Assembly: GCF_051020975.1 (NCBI RefSeq)
Contig: NW_027478160.1
Coordinates: forward strand, 17,940,001 to 18,004,000
Direction of reading: 5' to 3'
Source of the DNA: Osmia lignaria lignaria
Lineage: Eukaryota > Arthropoda > Insecta > Hymenoptera > Megachilidae
DNA length: 64,000 nt
The position numbers and the translations under genes are program-made. Of the stretch, positions 50,065 to 61,631 are shown piece after piece. Each line of letters begins with the position of its first letter. Within the stretch, counting starts at the first letter, position 1. A model generated the notes under the pieces. That model saw only the letters and a list, made by a program, of their open reading frames with translations. It searched no databases and had not been told where the DNA came from.

Positions 50065-52314
50065 TTGCAGATATATCTCCAGGGAAGGGGCCTGACGGAC
50101 ATATTTCGGGATATTTCTTCTTCTTGTTGTTCTTCTTCTGCACAGCTAAGCTGGAAGTGGCATTTGCAGCTCGCAGTAGTGCAGAGTTATCTCAAAGAAA
50201 GGGGCCACGGTGTTTCTGTATCTCTATTATGTTGGTGCGGCTTCGGAACTTTTAAATATCTTGATATATCTCGAGAACTACGCATCTGATCAAAAAATAT
50301 CAGAGAACATAAAAAGTAGGAAACTTAATTCTCTACAAAAAAGGTCTCTTAACATTTTGCCATAGCTCGCTTCGTTTCCGAGATATTTGCAGATTTATCT
50401 CCAGGGAAGGGGCCTGACGGACATATTTCGAGATATTTCTTCTTCTTGTTGTTCTTCTTCTGCACAGCTAAGCTGGAAGTGGCATTGGCAGCTCGCAATA
50501 GTGCAGAGTTATCTCAAAGAAAGGGGCCGCGGTGTTTCTGTATCTCTATTATGTTGGTGCGGCTTCGGAACTTTTAAATATCTTGATATATCTCGAGAAC
50601 TACGCATCTGATCAAAAAATATCATAGAACATAAAAAGTAGGAAACTTAATTCTCTACAAAAAAGGTCTCTTAACATTTTGCCATAGCTCGCTTCGTTTC
50701 CGAGATATTCGCAGATTTATCTCCAGGGAAGGGGCCTGACGGACATATTTCGAGATATTTCTTCTTCTTCTTGTTCTTCTTCTGCACAGCTAAGCTGGAA
50801 GTGGCATTTGCAGCTCGCAATAGTGCAGAGTTATCTCAAAGAAAGGGGCCACGGTGTTTCTGTATCTCTATTATGTTGGTGCGGCTTCGGAACTTTTAAA
50901 TATCTTGATATATCTCGAGAACTACGCATCTGATCAAAAAATATCATAGAACATAAATTGTAGGAAACATAATTCTCTACAAAAAACGTCTCTTAACATT
51001 TTGCCATAGCTCGCTTCGTTTCCGAGATATTTGCAGATTCAGCTCAAAGGAACGGGCCTGACGACATATTTCGAGATATTTCTTCTTCTTGTTGTTCTTC
51101 TTCTGCACAGCTAAGCTGGAAGTGGCATTTGCAGCTCGCAATAGTGCAGAGTAATCTCAAAGAAAGGGGCCACGGTGTTTCTGTATCTCTATTATGTTGG
51201 TGCGGCTTCGGAACTTTTAAATATCTTGATATATCTCGAGAACTACGCATCTGATCAAAAAATACCATAGAACATAAAAAGTAGGAAACTTAATTCTCTA
51301 CAAAAAAGATCTCTTAACATTTTGCCATAGCTCTCTTCGTTTCCGAGATATTTGCAGATTTATCTCCAGGGAAGCGGCCTGACGGACATATTTCGAGATA
51401 TTTCTTCTTCTTGTTGTTCTTCTTCTGCACAGCTAAGCTGGAAGTGGCATTTGCAGCTCGCAGTAGTGCAGAGTTATCTCAAAGAAAGGGGCCACGGTGT
51501 TTCTGTATCTCTATTATGTTGGTGCGGCTTCGGAACTTTTAAATATCTTGATATATCTCGAGAACTACGCATCTGATCAAAAAATATCATAGAACATAAA
51601 AAGTAGGAAACTTAATTCTCTACAAAAAAGGTCTCTTAACATTTTGCCATAGCTCGCTTCGTTTCCGAGATATTTGCAGATTTATCTCCAGGGAAGCGGC
51701 CTGACGGACATATTTCGAGATATTTCTTCTTCTTGTTGTCCTTCTTCTGCACAGCTAAGCTGGAAGTGGCATTTGCAGCTCGCAGTAGTGCAGAGTTATC
51801 TCAAAGAAAGGGGCCACGGTGTTTCTGTATCTCTATTATGTTGGTGCGGCTTCGGAACTTTTAAATATCTTGATATATCTCGAGAACTACGCATCTGATC
51901 AAAAAATATCATAGAACATAAAAAGTAGGAAACTTAATTCTCTACAAAAAAGGTCTCTTAACATTTTGCCATAGCTCGCTTCGTTTCCGAGATATTTGCA
52001 GATTTATCTCCAGGGAAGGGGCCTGACGGACATATTTCGAGATATTTCTTCTTGTTGTTCTTCTTCTGCACAGCTAAGCTGGAAGTGGCATTTGCAGCTC
52101 GCAATAGTGCAGAGTTATCTCAAAGAAAGGGGCCACGGTGTTTCTGTATCTCTATTATGTTGGTGCGGCTTCGGAACTTTTAAATATCTTGATATATCTC
52201 GAGAACTACGCATCTGATCAAAAAATATCATAGAACATAAAAAGTAGGAAACTTAATTCTCTACAAAAAAGGTCTCTTAACATCTTGCCATAGCTCGCTT
52301 CGTTTCCGAGATAT
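50065..52314 (+). repeat. 10-mer HOR, shortened copy of 7 monomers (2250 bp)
   Basis: The HOR members, named a-j here, are: a (TTTCGGGAT, GCAGTAGTG), b (GGCATTGGCAG, GGCCGCGG), c (TTCTTCTTGTTC), d (TTGCAGATTCAGC with GACGACAT), e (GAAGCGGCC), f (319 bp, GAGGGACAT), g (GAAGAGGCC), h (R-type, TATCTGCAGG, CTGAATCTC), i (GAAGCGGCC with TTGTCCTTC) and j (319 bp). This unit reads a b c d e i j at 50065, 50387, 50709, 51031, 51352, 51674 and 51996; f, g and h are absent. Confidence 0.88.
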
Positions 52315-55300
52315 TTGCAGATATATCTCCAGGGAAGGGGCCTGACGGACATATTTCGGGATATTTCTTCTTCTTGTTGTTCTTCTTCTGCACAGCTAAG
52401 CTGGAAGTGGCATTTGCAGCTCGCAGTAGTGCAGAGTTATCTCAAAGAAAGGGGCCACGGTGTTTCTGTATCTCTATTATGTTGGTGCGGCTTCGGAACT
52501 TTTAAATATCTTGATATATCTCGAGAACTACGCATCTGATCAAAAAATATCAGAGAACATAAAAAGTAGGAAACTTAATTCTCTACAAAAAAGGTCTCTT
52601 AACATTTTGCCATAGCTCGCTTCGTTTCCGAGATATTTGCAGATTTATCTCCAGGGAAGGGGCCTGACGGACATATTTCGAGATATTTCTTCTTCTTGTT
52701 GTTCTTCTTCTGCACAGCTAAGCTGGAAGTGGCATTGGCAGCTCGCAATAGTGCAGAGTTATCTCAAAGAAAGGGGCCGCGGTGTTTCTGTATCTCTATT
52801 ATGTTGGTGCGGCTTCGGAACTTTTAAATATCTTGATATATCTCGAGAACTACGCATCTGATCAAAAAATATCATAGAACATAAAAAGTAGGAAACTTAA
52901 TTCTCTACAAAAAAGGTCTCTTAACATTTTGCCATAGCTCGCTTCGTTTCCGAGATATTTGCAGATTTATCTCCAGGGAAGGGGCCTGACGGACATATTT
53001 CGAGATATTTCTTCTTCTTCTTGTTCTTCTTCTGCACAGCTAAGCTGGAAGTGGCATTTGCAGCTCGCAATAGTGCAGAGTTATCTCAAAGAAAGGGGCC
53101 ACGGTGTTTCTGTATCTCTATTATGTTGGTGCGGCTTCGGAACTTTTAAATATCTTGATATATCTCGAGAACTACGCATCTGATCAAAAAATATCATAGA
53201 ACATAAATTGTAGGAAACATAATTCTCTACAAAAAACGTCTCTTAACATTTTGCCATAGCTCGCTTCGTTTCCGAGATATTTGCAGATTCAGCTCAAAGG
53301 AACGGGCCTGACGACATATTTCGAGATATTTCTTCTTCTTGTTGTTCTTCTTCTGCACAGCTAAGCTGGAAGTGGCATTTGCAGCTCGCAATAGTGCAGA
53401 GTAATCTCAAAGAAAGGGGCCACGGTGTTTCTGTATCTCTATTATGTTGGTGCGGCTTCGGAACTTTTAAATATCTTGATATATCTCGAGAACTACGCAT
53501 CTGATCAAAAAATACCATAGAACATAAAAAGTAGGAAACTTAATTCTCTACAAAAAAGATCTCTTAACATTTTGCCATAGCTCTCTTCGTTTCCGAGATA
53601 TTTGCAGATTTATCTCCAGGGAAGCGGCCTGACGGACATATTTCGAGATATTTCTTCTTCTTGTTGTTCTTCTTCTGCACAGCTAAGCTGGAAGTGGCAT
53701 TTGCAGCTCGCAGTAGTGCAGAGTTATCTCAAAGAAAGGGGCCACGGTGTTTCTGTATCTCTATTATGTTGGTGCGGCTTCGGAACTTTTAAATATCTTG
53801 ATATATCTCGAGAACTACGCATCTGGTCAAAAAATATCATAGAACATAAAAAGTAGGAAACTTAATTCTCTACAAAAAAGGTCTCTTAACATTTTGCCAT
53901 AGCTCGCTTCGTTTCCGAGATATTTGCAGATTTATCTCCAGGGAAGGGGCCTGAGGGACATATTTCGAGATATTTCTTCTTGTTGTTCTTCTTCTGCACA
54001 GCTAAGCTGGAAGTGGCATTTGCAGCTCGCAATAGTGCAGAGTTATCTCAAAGAAAGGGGCCACGGTGTTTCTGTATCTCTATTATGTTGGTGCGGCTTC
54101 GGAACTTTTAAATATCTTGATATATCTCGAGAACTACGCATCTGATCAAAAAATATCATAGAACATAAAAAGTAGGAAACTTAATTCTCTACAAAAAAGG
54201 TCTCTCAACATCTTGCCATAGCTCGCTTCGTTTCCGAGATATTTGCAGATTTATCTCCAGGGAAGAGGCCTGACGGACATATTTCGAGATATTTCTTCTT
54301 CTTGTTGTTCTTCTTCTGCACAGCTAAGCTGGAAGTGGCATTTGCAGCTCGCAATAGTGCAGAGTTATCTCAAAGAAAGGGGCCACGGTGTTTCTGTATC
54401 TCTATTATGTTGGTGCGGCTTCGGAACTTTTAAATATCTTGATATATCTCGAGAACTACGCATCTGATCAAAAAATATCATAGAACATAAAAAGTAGGAA
54501 ACTTAATTCTCTACAAAAAAGATCTCTTAACATTTTGCCATAGCTCGCTTCGTTTCCGAGATATTTGCAGATTTATCTGCAGGGAAGGGGCCTGACGGAC
54601 ATATTTCGAGATATTTCTTCTTCTTGTTGTTCTTCTTCTGCACAGCTAAGCTGGAAGTGGCATTTGCGGCTCGCACTAGTGCAGAGTTATCTCAAAGAAA
54701 GGGGCCACGGTGTTTCTGAATCTCTATTATGTTGGTGCGGCTTCGGAACTTTTGAATATCTCGATATATCTCGAAAACTACGCTTCTGATCAAAAAATAT
54801 CATAGAACATAAAAAGTAGGAAACTTAATTCTCTACAAAAAAGGTCTCTTAACATTTTGCCATAGCTCTCTTCGTTTCCGAGATATTTGCAGATTTATCT
54901 CCAGGGAAGCGGCCTGACGGACATATTTCGAGATATTTCTTCTTCTTGTTGTCCTTCTTCTGCACAGCTAAGCTGGAAGTGGCATTTGCAGCTCGCAGTA
55001 GTGCAGAGTTATCTCAAAGAAAGGGGCCACGGTGTTTCTGTATCTCTATTATGTTGGTGCGGCTTCGGAACTTTTAAATATCTTGATATATCTCGAGAAC
55101 TACGCATCTGATCAAAAAATATCATAGAACATAAAAAGTAGGAAACTTAATTCTCTACAAAAAAGGTCTCTTAACATTTTGCCATAGCTCGCTTCGTTTC
55201 CGAGATATTTGCAGATTTATCTCCAGGGAAGGGGCCTGACGGACATATTTCGAGATATTTCTTCTTGTTGTTCTTCTTCTGCACAGCTAAGCTGGAAGTG

Positions 55301-55527
55301 GCATTTGCAGCTCGCAATAGTGCAGAGTTATCTCAAAGAAAGGGGCCACGGTGTTTCTGTATCTCTATTATGTTGGTGCGGCTTCGGAACTTTTAAATAT
55401 CTTGATATATCTCGAGAACTACGCATCTGATCAAAAAATATCATAGAACATAAAAAGTAGGAAACTTAATTCTCTACAAAAAAGGTCTCTTAACATTTTG
55501 CCATAGCTCGCTTCGTTTCCGAGATAT
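52315..55527 (+). repeat. 10-mer HOR, complete copy (3213 bp)
   Basis: All ten members appear in order a-j at 52315, 52637, 52959, 53281, 53602, 53924, 54243, 54565, 54887 and 55209. The length is 3213 bp because d lacks 1 bp and f and j lack 3 bp each. Member e has CATCTGGTCAAA, losing TGATCA. Member h carries CTGCAG at 54578-54583 and CTTTTGAATATC. Confidence 0.92.
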
Positions 55528-55846
55528 TTGCAGATTTATCTCCAGGGAAGGGGCCTGACGGACATATTTCGAGATATTTCTTCTTGTTGTTCTTCTTCTG
55601 CACAGCTAAGCTGGAAGTGGCATTTGCAGCTCGCAATAGTGCAGAGTTATCTCAAAGAAAGGGGCCACGGTGTTTCTGTATCTCTATTATGTTGGTGCGG
55701 CTTCGGAACTTTTAAATATCTTGATATATCTCGAGAACTACGCATCTGATCAAAAAATATCATAGAACATAAAAAGTAGGAAACTTAATTCTCTACAAAA
55801 AAGGTCTCTTAACATCTTGCCATAGCTCGCTTCGTTTCCGAGATAT
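55528..55846 (+). repeat. Extra copy of HOR member j (319 bp)
   Basis: This repeats the preceding monomer (55209-55527) with the same 3-bp deletion in the triplet tract, making this HOR copy 11 monomers long. A single-monomer tandem duplication by unequal exchange explains it. Its linker carries TTAACATCTTGCC, the mark that precedes member a. Confidence 0.88.
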
Positions 55847-58418
55847 TTGCAGATATATCTCCAGGGAAGGGGCCTGACGGACATATTTCGGGATATTTCT
55901 TCTTCTTGTTGTTCTTCTTCTGCACAGCTAAGCTGGAAGTGGCATTTGCAGCTCGCAGTAGTGCAGAGTTATCTCAAAGAAAGGGGCCACGGTGTTTCTG
56001 TATCTCTATTATGTTGGTGCGGCTTCGGAACTTTTAAATATCTTGATATATCTCGAGAACTACGCATCTGATCAAAAAATATCAGAGAACATAAAAAGTA
56101 GGAAACTTAATTCTCTACAAAAAAGGTCTCTTAACATTTTGCCATAGCTCGCTTCGTTTCCGAGATATTTGCAGATTTATCTCCAGGGAAGGGGCCTGAC
56201 GGACATATTTCGAGATATTTCTTCTTCTTGTTGTTCTTCTTCTGCACAGCTAAGCTGGAAGTGGCATTGGCAGCTCGCAATAGTGCAGAGTTATCTCAAA
56301 GAAAGGGGCCGCGGTGTTTCTGTATCTCTATTATGTTGGTGCGGCTTCGGAACTTTTAAATATCTTGATATATCTCGAGAACTACGCATCTGATCAAAAA
56401 ATATCATAGAACATAAAAAGTAGGAAACTTAATTCTCTACAAAAAAGGTCTCTTAACATTTTGCCATAGCTCGCTTCGTTTCCGAGATATTTGCAGATTT
56501 ATCTCCAGGGAAGGGGCCTGACGGACATATTTCGAGATATTTCTTCTTCTTCTTGTTCTTCTTCTGCACAGCTAAGCTGGAAGTGGCATTTGCAGCTCGC
56601 AATAGTGCAGAGTTATCTCAAAGAAAGGGGCCACGGTGTTTCTGTATCTCTATTATGTTGGTGCGGCTTCGGAACTTTTAAATATCTTGATATATCTCGA
56701 GAACTACGCATCTGATCAAAAAATATCATAGAACATAAATTGTAGGAAACATAATTCTCTACAAAAAACGTCTCTTAACATTTTGCCATAGCTCGCTTCG
56801 TTTCCGAGATATTTGCAGATTCAGCTCAAAGGAACGGGCCTGACGACATATTTCGAGATATTTCTTCTTCTTGTTGTTCTTCTTCTGCACAGCTAAGCTG
56901 GAAGTGGCATTTGCAGCTCGCAATAGTGCAGAGTAATCTCAAAGAAAGGGGCCACGGTGTTTCTGTATCTCTATTATGTTGGTGCGGCTTCGGAACTTTT
57001 AAATATCTTGATATATCTCGAGAACTACGCATCTGATCAAAAAATACCATAGAACATAAAAAGTAGGAAACTTAATTCTCTACAAAAAAGATCTCTTAAC
57101 ATTTTGCCATAGCTCTCTTCGTTTCCGAGATATTTGCAGATTTATCTCCAGGGAAGCGGCCTGACGGACATATTTCGAGATATTTCTTCTTCTTGTTGTT
57201 CTTCTTCTGCACAGCTAAGCTGGAAGTGGCATTTGCAGCTCGCAGTAGTGCAGAGTTATCTCAAAGAAAGGGGCCACGGTGTTTCTGTATCTCTATTATG
57301 TTGGTGCGGCTTCGGAACTTTTAAATATCTTGATATATCTCGAGAACTACGCATCTGGTCAAAAAATATCATAGAACATAAAAAGTAGGAAACTTAATTC
57401 TCTACAAAAAAGGTCTCTTAACATTTTGCCATAGCTCGCTTCGTTTCCGAGATATTTGCAGATTTATCTCCAGGGAAGGGGCCTGAGGGACATATTTCGA
57501 GATATTTCTTCTTGTTGTTCTTCTTCTGCACAGCTAAGCTGGAAGTGGCATTTGCAGCTCGCAATAGTGCAGAGTTATCTCAAAGAAAGGGGCCACGGTG
57601 TTTCTGTATCTCTATTATGTTGGTGCGGCTTCGGAACTTTTAAATATCTTGATATATCTCGAGAACTACGCATCTGATCAAAAAATATCATAGAACATAA
57701 AAAGTAGGAAACTTAATTCTCTACAAAAAAGGTCTCTCAACATCTTGCCATAGCTCGCTTCGTTTCCGAGATATTTGCAGATTTATCTCCAGGGAAGAGG
57801 CCTGACGGACATATTTCGAGATATTTCTTCTTCTTGTTGTTCTTCTTCTGCACAGCTAAGCTGGAAGTGGCATTTGCAGCTCGCAATAGTGCAGAGTTAT
57901 CTCAAAGAAAGGGGCCACGGTGTTTCTGTATCTCTATTATGTTGGTGCGGCTTCGGAACTTTTAAATATCTTGATATATCTCGAGAACTACGCATCTGAT
58001 CAAAAAATATCATAGAACATAAAAAGTAGGAAACTTAATTCTCTACAAAAAAGATCTCTTAACATTTTGCCATAGCTCGCTTCGTTTCCGAGATATTTGC
58101 AGATTTATCTGCAGGGAAGGGGCCTGACGGACATATTTCGAGATATTTCTTCTTCTTGTTGTTCTTCTTCTGCACAGCTAAGCTGGAAGTGGCATTTGCG
58201 GCTCGCACTAGTGCAGAGTTATCTCAAAGAAAGGGGCCACGGTGTTTCTGAATCTCTATTATGTTGGTGCGGCTTCGGAACTTTTAAATATCTTGATATA
58301 TCTCGAGAACTACGCATCTGATCAAAAAATATCATAGAACATAAAAAGTAGGAAACTTAATTCTCTACAAAAAAGGTCTCTTAACATCTTGCCATAGCTC
58401 GCTTCGTTTCCGAGATAT
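55847..58418 (+). repeat. 10-mer HOR, shortened copy of 8 monomers (2572 bp)
   Basis: Members a-h occur at 55847, 56169, 56491, 56813, 57134, 57456, 57775 and 58097, and i and j are missing. The segment is as long as a-h in the flanking copies (52315-54886 and 58419-60990) and carries the same private marks in every member. The last monomer is a chimera of h and j. Confidence 0.9.
58097..58418 (+). repeat. Chimeric h/j monomer marking an exchange junction
   Basis: The 5' part has TATCTGCAGG, the R-type palindrome and CTGAATCTC (58251 A), all specific to member h. From 58286 onward it has CTTTTAAATATCTTG, an alpha 3' half and TTAACATCTTGCC, as in the j copy that precedes member a at 55847. 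The switch lies within the 34 bp shared by both parents (58252-58285). Confidence 0.85.
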
Positions 58419-61400
58419 TTGCAGATATATCTCCAGGGAAGGGGCCTGACGGACATATTTCGGGATATTTCTTCTTCTTGTTGTTCTTCTTCTGCACAGC
58501 TAAGCTGGAAGTGGCATTTGCAGCTCGCAGTAGTGCAGAGTTATCTCAAAGAAAGGGGCCACGGTGTTTCTGTATCTCTATTATGTTGGTGCGGCTTCGG
58601 AACTTTTAAATATCTTGATATATCTCGAGAACTACGCATCTGATCAAAAAATATCAGAGAACATAAAAAGTAGGAAACTTAATTCTCTACAAAAAAGGTC
58701 TCTTAACATTTTGCCATAGCTCGCTTCGTTTCCGAGATATTTGCAGATTTATCTCCAGGGAAGGGGCCTGACGGACATATTTCGAGATATTTCTTCTTCT
58801 TGTTGTTCTTCTTCTGCACAGCTAAGCTGGAAGTGGCATTGGCAGCTCGCAATAGTGCAGAGTTATCTCAAAGAAAGGGGCCGCGGTGTTTCTGTATCTC
58901 TATTATGTTGGTGCGGCTTCGGAACTTTTAAATATCTTGATATATCTCGAGAACTACGCATCTGATCAAAAAATATCATAGAACATAAAAAGTAGGAAAC
59001 TTAATTCTCTACAAAAAAGGTCTCTTAACATTTTGCCATAGCTCGCTTCGTTTCCGAGATATTTGCAGATTTATCTCCAGGGAAGGGGCCTGACGGACAT
59101 ATTTCGAGATATTTCTTCTTCTTCTTGTTCTTCTTCTGCACAGCTAAGCTGGAAGTGGCATTTGCAGCTCGCAATAGTGCAGAGTTATCTCAAAGAAAGG
59201 GGCCACGGTGTTTCTGTATCTCTATTATGTTGGTGCGGCTTCGGAACTTTTAAATATCTTGATATATCTCGAGAACTACGCATCTGATCAAAAAATATCA
59301 TAGAACATAAATTGTAGGAAACATAATTCTCTACAAAAAACGTCTCTTAACATTTTGCCATAGCTCGCTTCGTTTCCGAGATATTTGCAGATTCAGCTCA
59401 AAGGAACGGGCCTGACGACATATTTCGAGATATTTCTTCTTCTTGTTGTTCTTCTTCTGCACAGCTAAGCTGGAAGTGGCATTTGCAGCTCGCAATAGTG
59501 CAGAGTAATCTCAAAGAAAGGGGCCACGGTGTTTCTGTATCTCTATTATGTTGGTGCGGCTTCGGAACTTTTAAATATCTTGATATATCTCGAGAACTAC
59601 GCATCTGATCAAAAAATACCATAGAACATAAAAAGTAGGAAACTTAATTCTCTACAAAAAAGATCTCTTAACATTTTGCCATAGCTCTCTTCGTTTCCGA
59701 GATATTTGCAGATTTATCTCCAGGGAAGCGGCCTGACGGACATATTTCGAGATATTTCTTCTTCTTGTTGTTCTTCTTCTGCACAGCTAAGCTGGAAGTG
59801 GCATTTGCAGCTCGCAGTAGTGCAGAGTTATCTCAAAGAAAGGGGCCACGGTGTTTCTGTATCTCTATTATGTTGGTGCGGCTTCGGAACTTTTAAATAT
59901 CTTGATATATCTCGAGAACTACGCATCTGGTCAAAAAATATCATAGAACATAAAAAGTAGGAAACTTAATTCTCTACAAAAAAGGTCTCTTAACATTTTG
60001 CCATAGCTCGCTTCGTTTCCGAGATATTTGCAGATTTATCTCCAGGGAAGGGGCCTGAGGGACATATTTCGAGATATTTCTTCTTGTTGTTCTTCTTCTG
60101 CACAGCTAAGCTGGAAGTGGCATTTGCAGCTCGCAATAGTGCAGAGTTATCTCAAAGAAAGGGGCCACGGTGTTTCTGTATCTCTATTATGTTGGTGCGG
60201 CTTCGGAACTTTTAAATATCTTGATATATCTCGAGAACTACGCATCTGATCAAAAAATATCATAGAACATAAAAAGTAGGAAACTTAATTCTCTACAAAA
60301 AAGGTCTCTCAACATCTTGCCATAGCTCGCTTCGTTTCCGAGATATTTGCAGATTTATCTCCAGGGAAGAGGCCTGACGGACATATTTCGAGATATTTCT
60401 TCTTCTTGTTGTTCTTCTTCTGCACAGCTAAGCTGGAAGTGGCATTTGCAGCTCGCAATAGTGCAGAGTTATCTCAAAGAAAGGGGCCACGGTGTTTCTG
60501 TATCTCTATTATGTTGGTGCGGCTTCGGAACTTTTAAATATCTTGATATATCTCGAGAACTACGCATCTGATCAAAAAATATCATAGAACATAAAAAGTA
60601 GGAAACTTAATTCTCTACAAAAAAGATCTCTTAACATTTTGCCATAGCTCGCTTCGTTTCCGAGATATTTGCAGATTTATCTGCAGGGAAGGGGCCTGAC
60701 GGACATATTTCGAGATATTTCTTCTTCTTGTTGTTCTTCTTCTGCACAGCTAAGCTGGAAGTGGCATTTGCGGCTCGCACTAGTGCAGAGTTATCTCAAA
60801 GAAAGGGGCCACGGTGTTTCTGAATCTCTATTATGTTGGTGCGGCTTCGGAACTTTTGAATATCTCGATATATCTCGAAAACTACGCTTCTGATCAAAAA
60901 ATATCATAGAACATAAAAAGTAGGAAACTTAATTCTCTACAAAAAAGGTCTCTTAACATTTTGCCATAGCTCTCTTCGTTTCCGAGATATTTGCAGATTT
61001 ATCTCCAGGGAAGCGGCCTGACGGACATATTTCGAGATATTTCTTCTTCTTGTTGTCCTTCTTCTGCACAGCTAAGCTGGAAGTGGCATTTGCAGCTCGC
61101 AGTAGTGCAGAGTTATCTCAAAGAAAGGGGCCACGGTGTTTCTGTATCTCTATTATGTTGGTGCGGCTTCGGAACTTTTAAATATCTTGATATATCTCGA
61201 GAACTACGCATCTGATCAAAAAATATCATAGAACATAAAAAGTAGGAAACTTAATTCTCTACAAAAAAGGTCTCTTAACATTTTGCCATAGCTCGCTTCG
61301 TTTCCGAGATATTTGCAGATTTATCTCCAGGGAAGGGGCCTGACGGACATATTTCGAGATATTTCTTCTTGTTGTTCTTCTTCTGCACAGCTAAGCTGGA

Positions 61401-61631
61401 AGTGGCATTTGCAGCTCGCAATAGTGCAGAGTTATCTCAAAGAAAGGGGCCACGGTGTTTCTGTATCTCTATTATGTTGGTGCGGCTTCGGAACTTTTAA
61501 ATATCTTGATATATCTCGAGAACTACGCATCTGATCAAAAAATATCATAGAACATAAAAAGTAGGAAACTTAATTCTCTACAAAAAAGGTCTCTTAACAT
61601 CTTGCCATAGCTCGCTTCGTTTCCGAGATAT
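58419..61631 (+). repeat. 10-mer HOR, second complete copy (3213 bp)
   Basis: Members a-j occur at 58419, 58741, 59063, 59385, 59706, 60028, 60347, 60669, 60991 and 61313, with exactly the length of the 52315-55527 copy and the same marks, including CTGGTCAAA in e and CTTTTGAATATC in h. Confidence 0.92.

Noticed and set aside
45887..59622. Minus-strand open frames of 74-111 codons
   Set aside because: They are reverse-strand readings of the same monomers, present only where single changes remove a stop. No independent coding evidence.
52315..60990. The near-identical 2572-bp segments as an assembly error
   Set aside because: Not accepted as the main reading because the copies have different neighbours (i-j-j, direct return to a, i-j) and one has a private chimeric monomer, which simple misassembly would not readily create. 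Long-read confirmation is still desirable.
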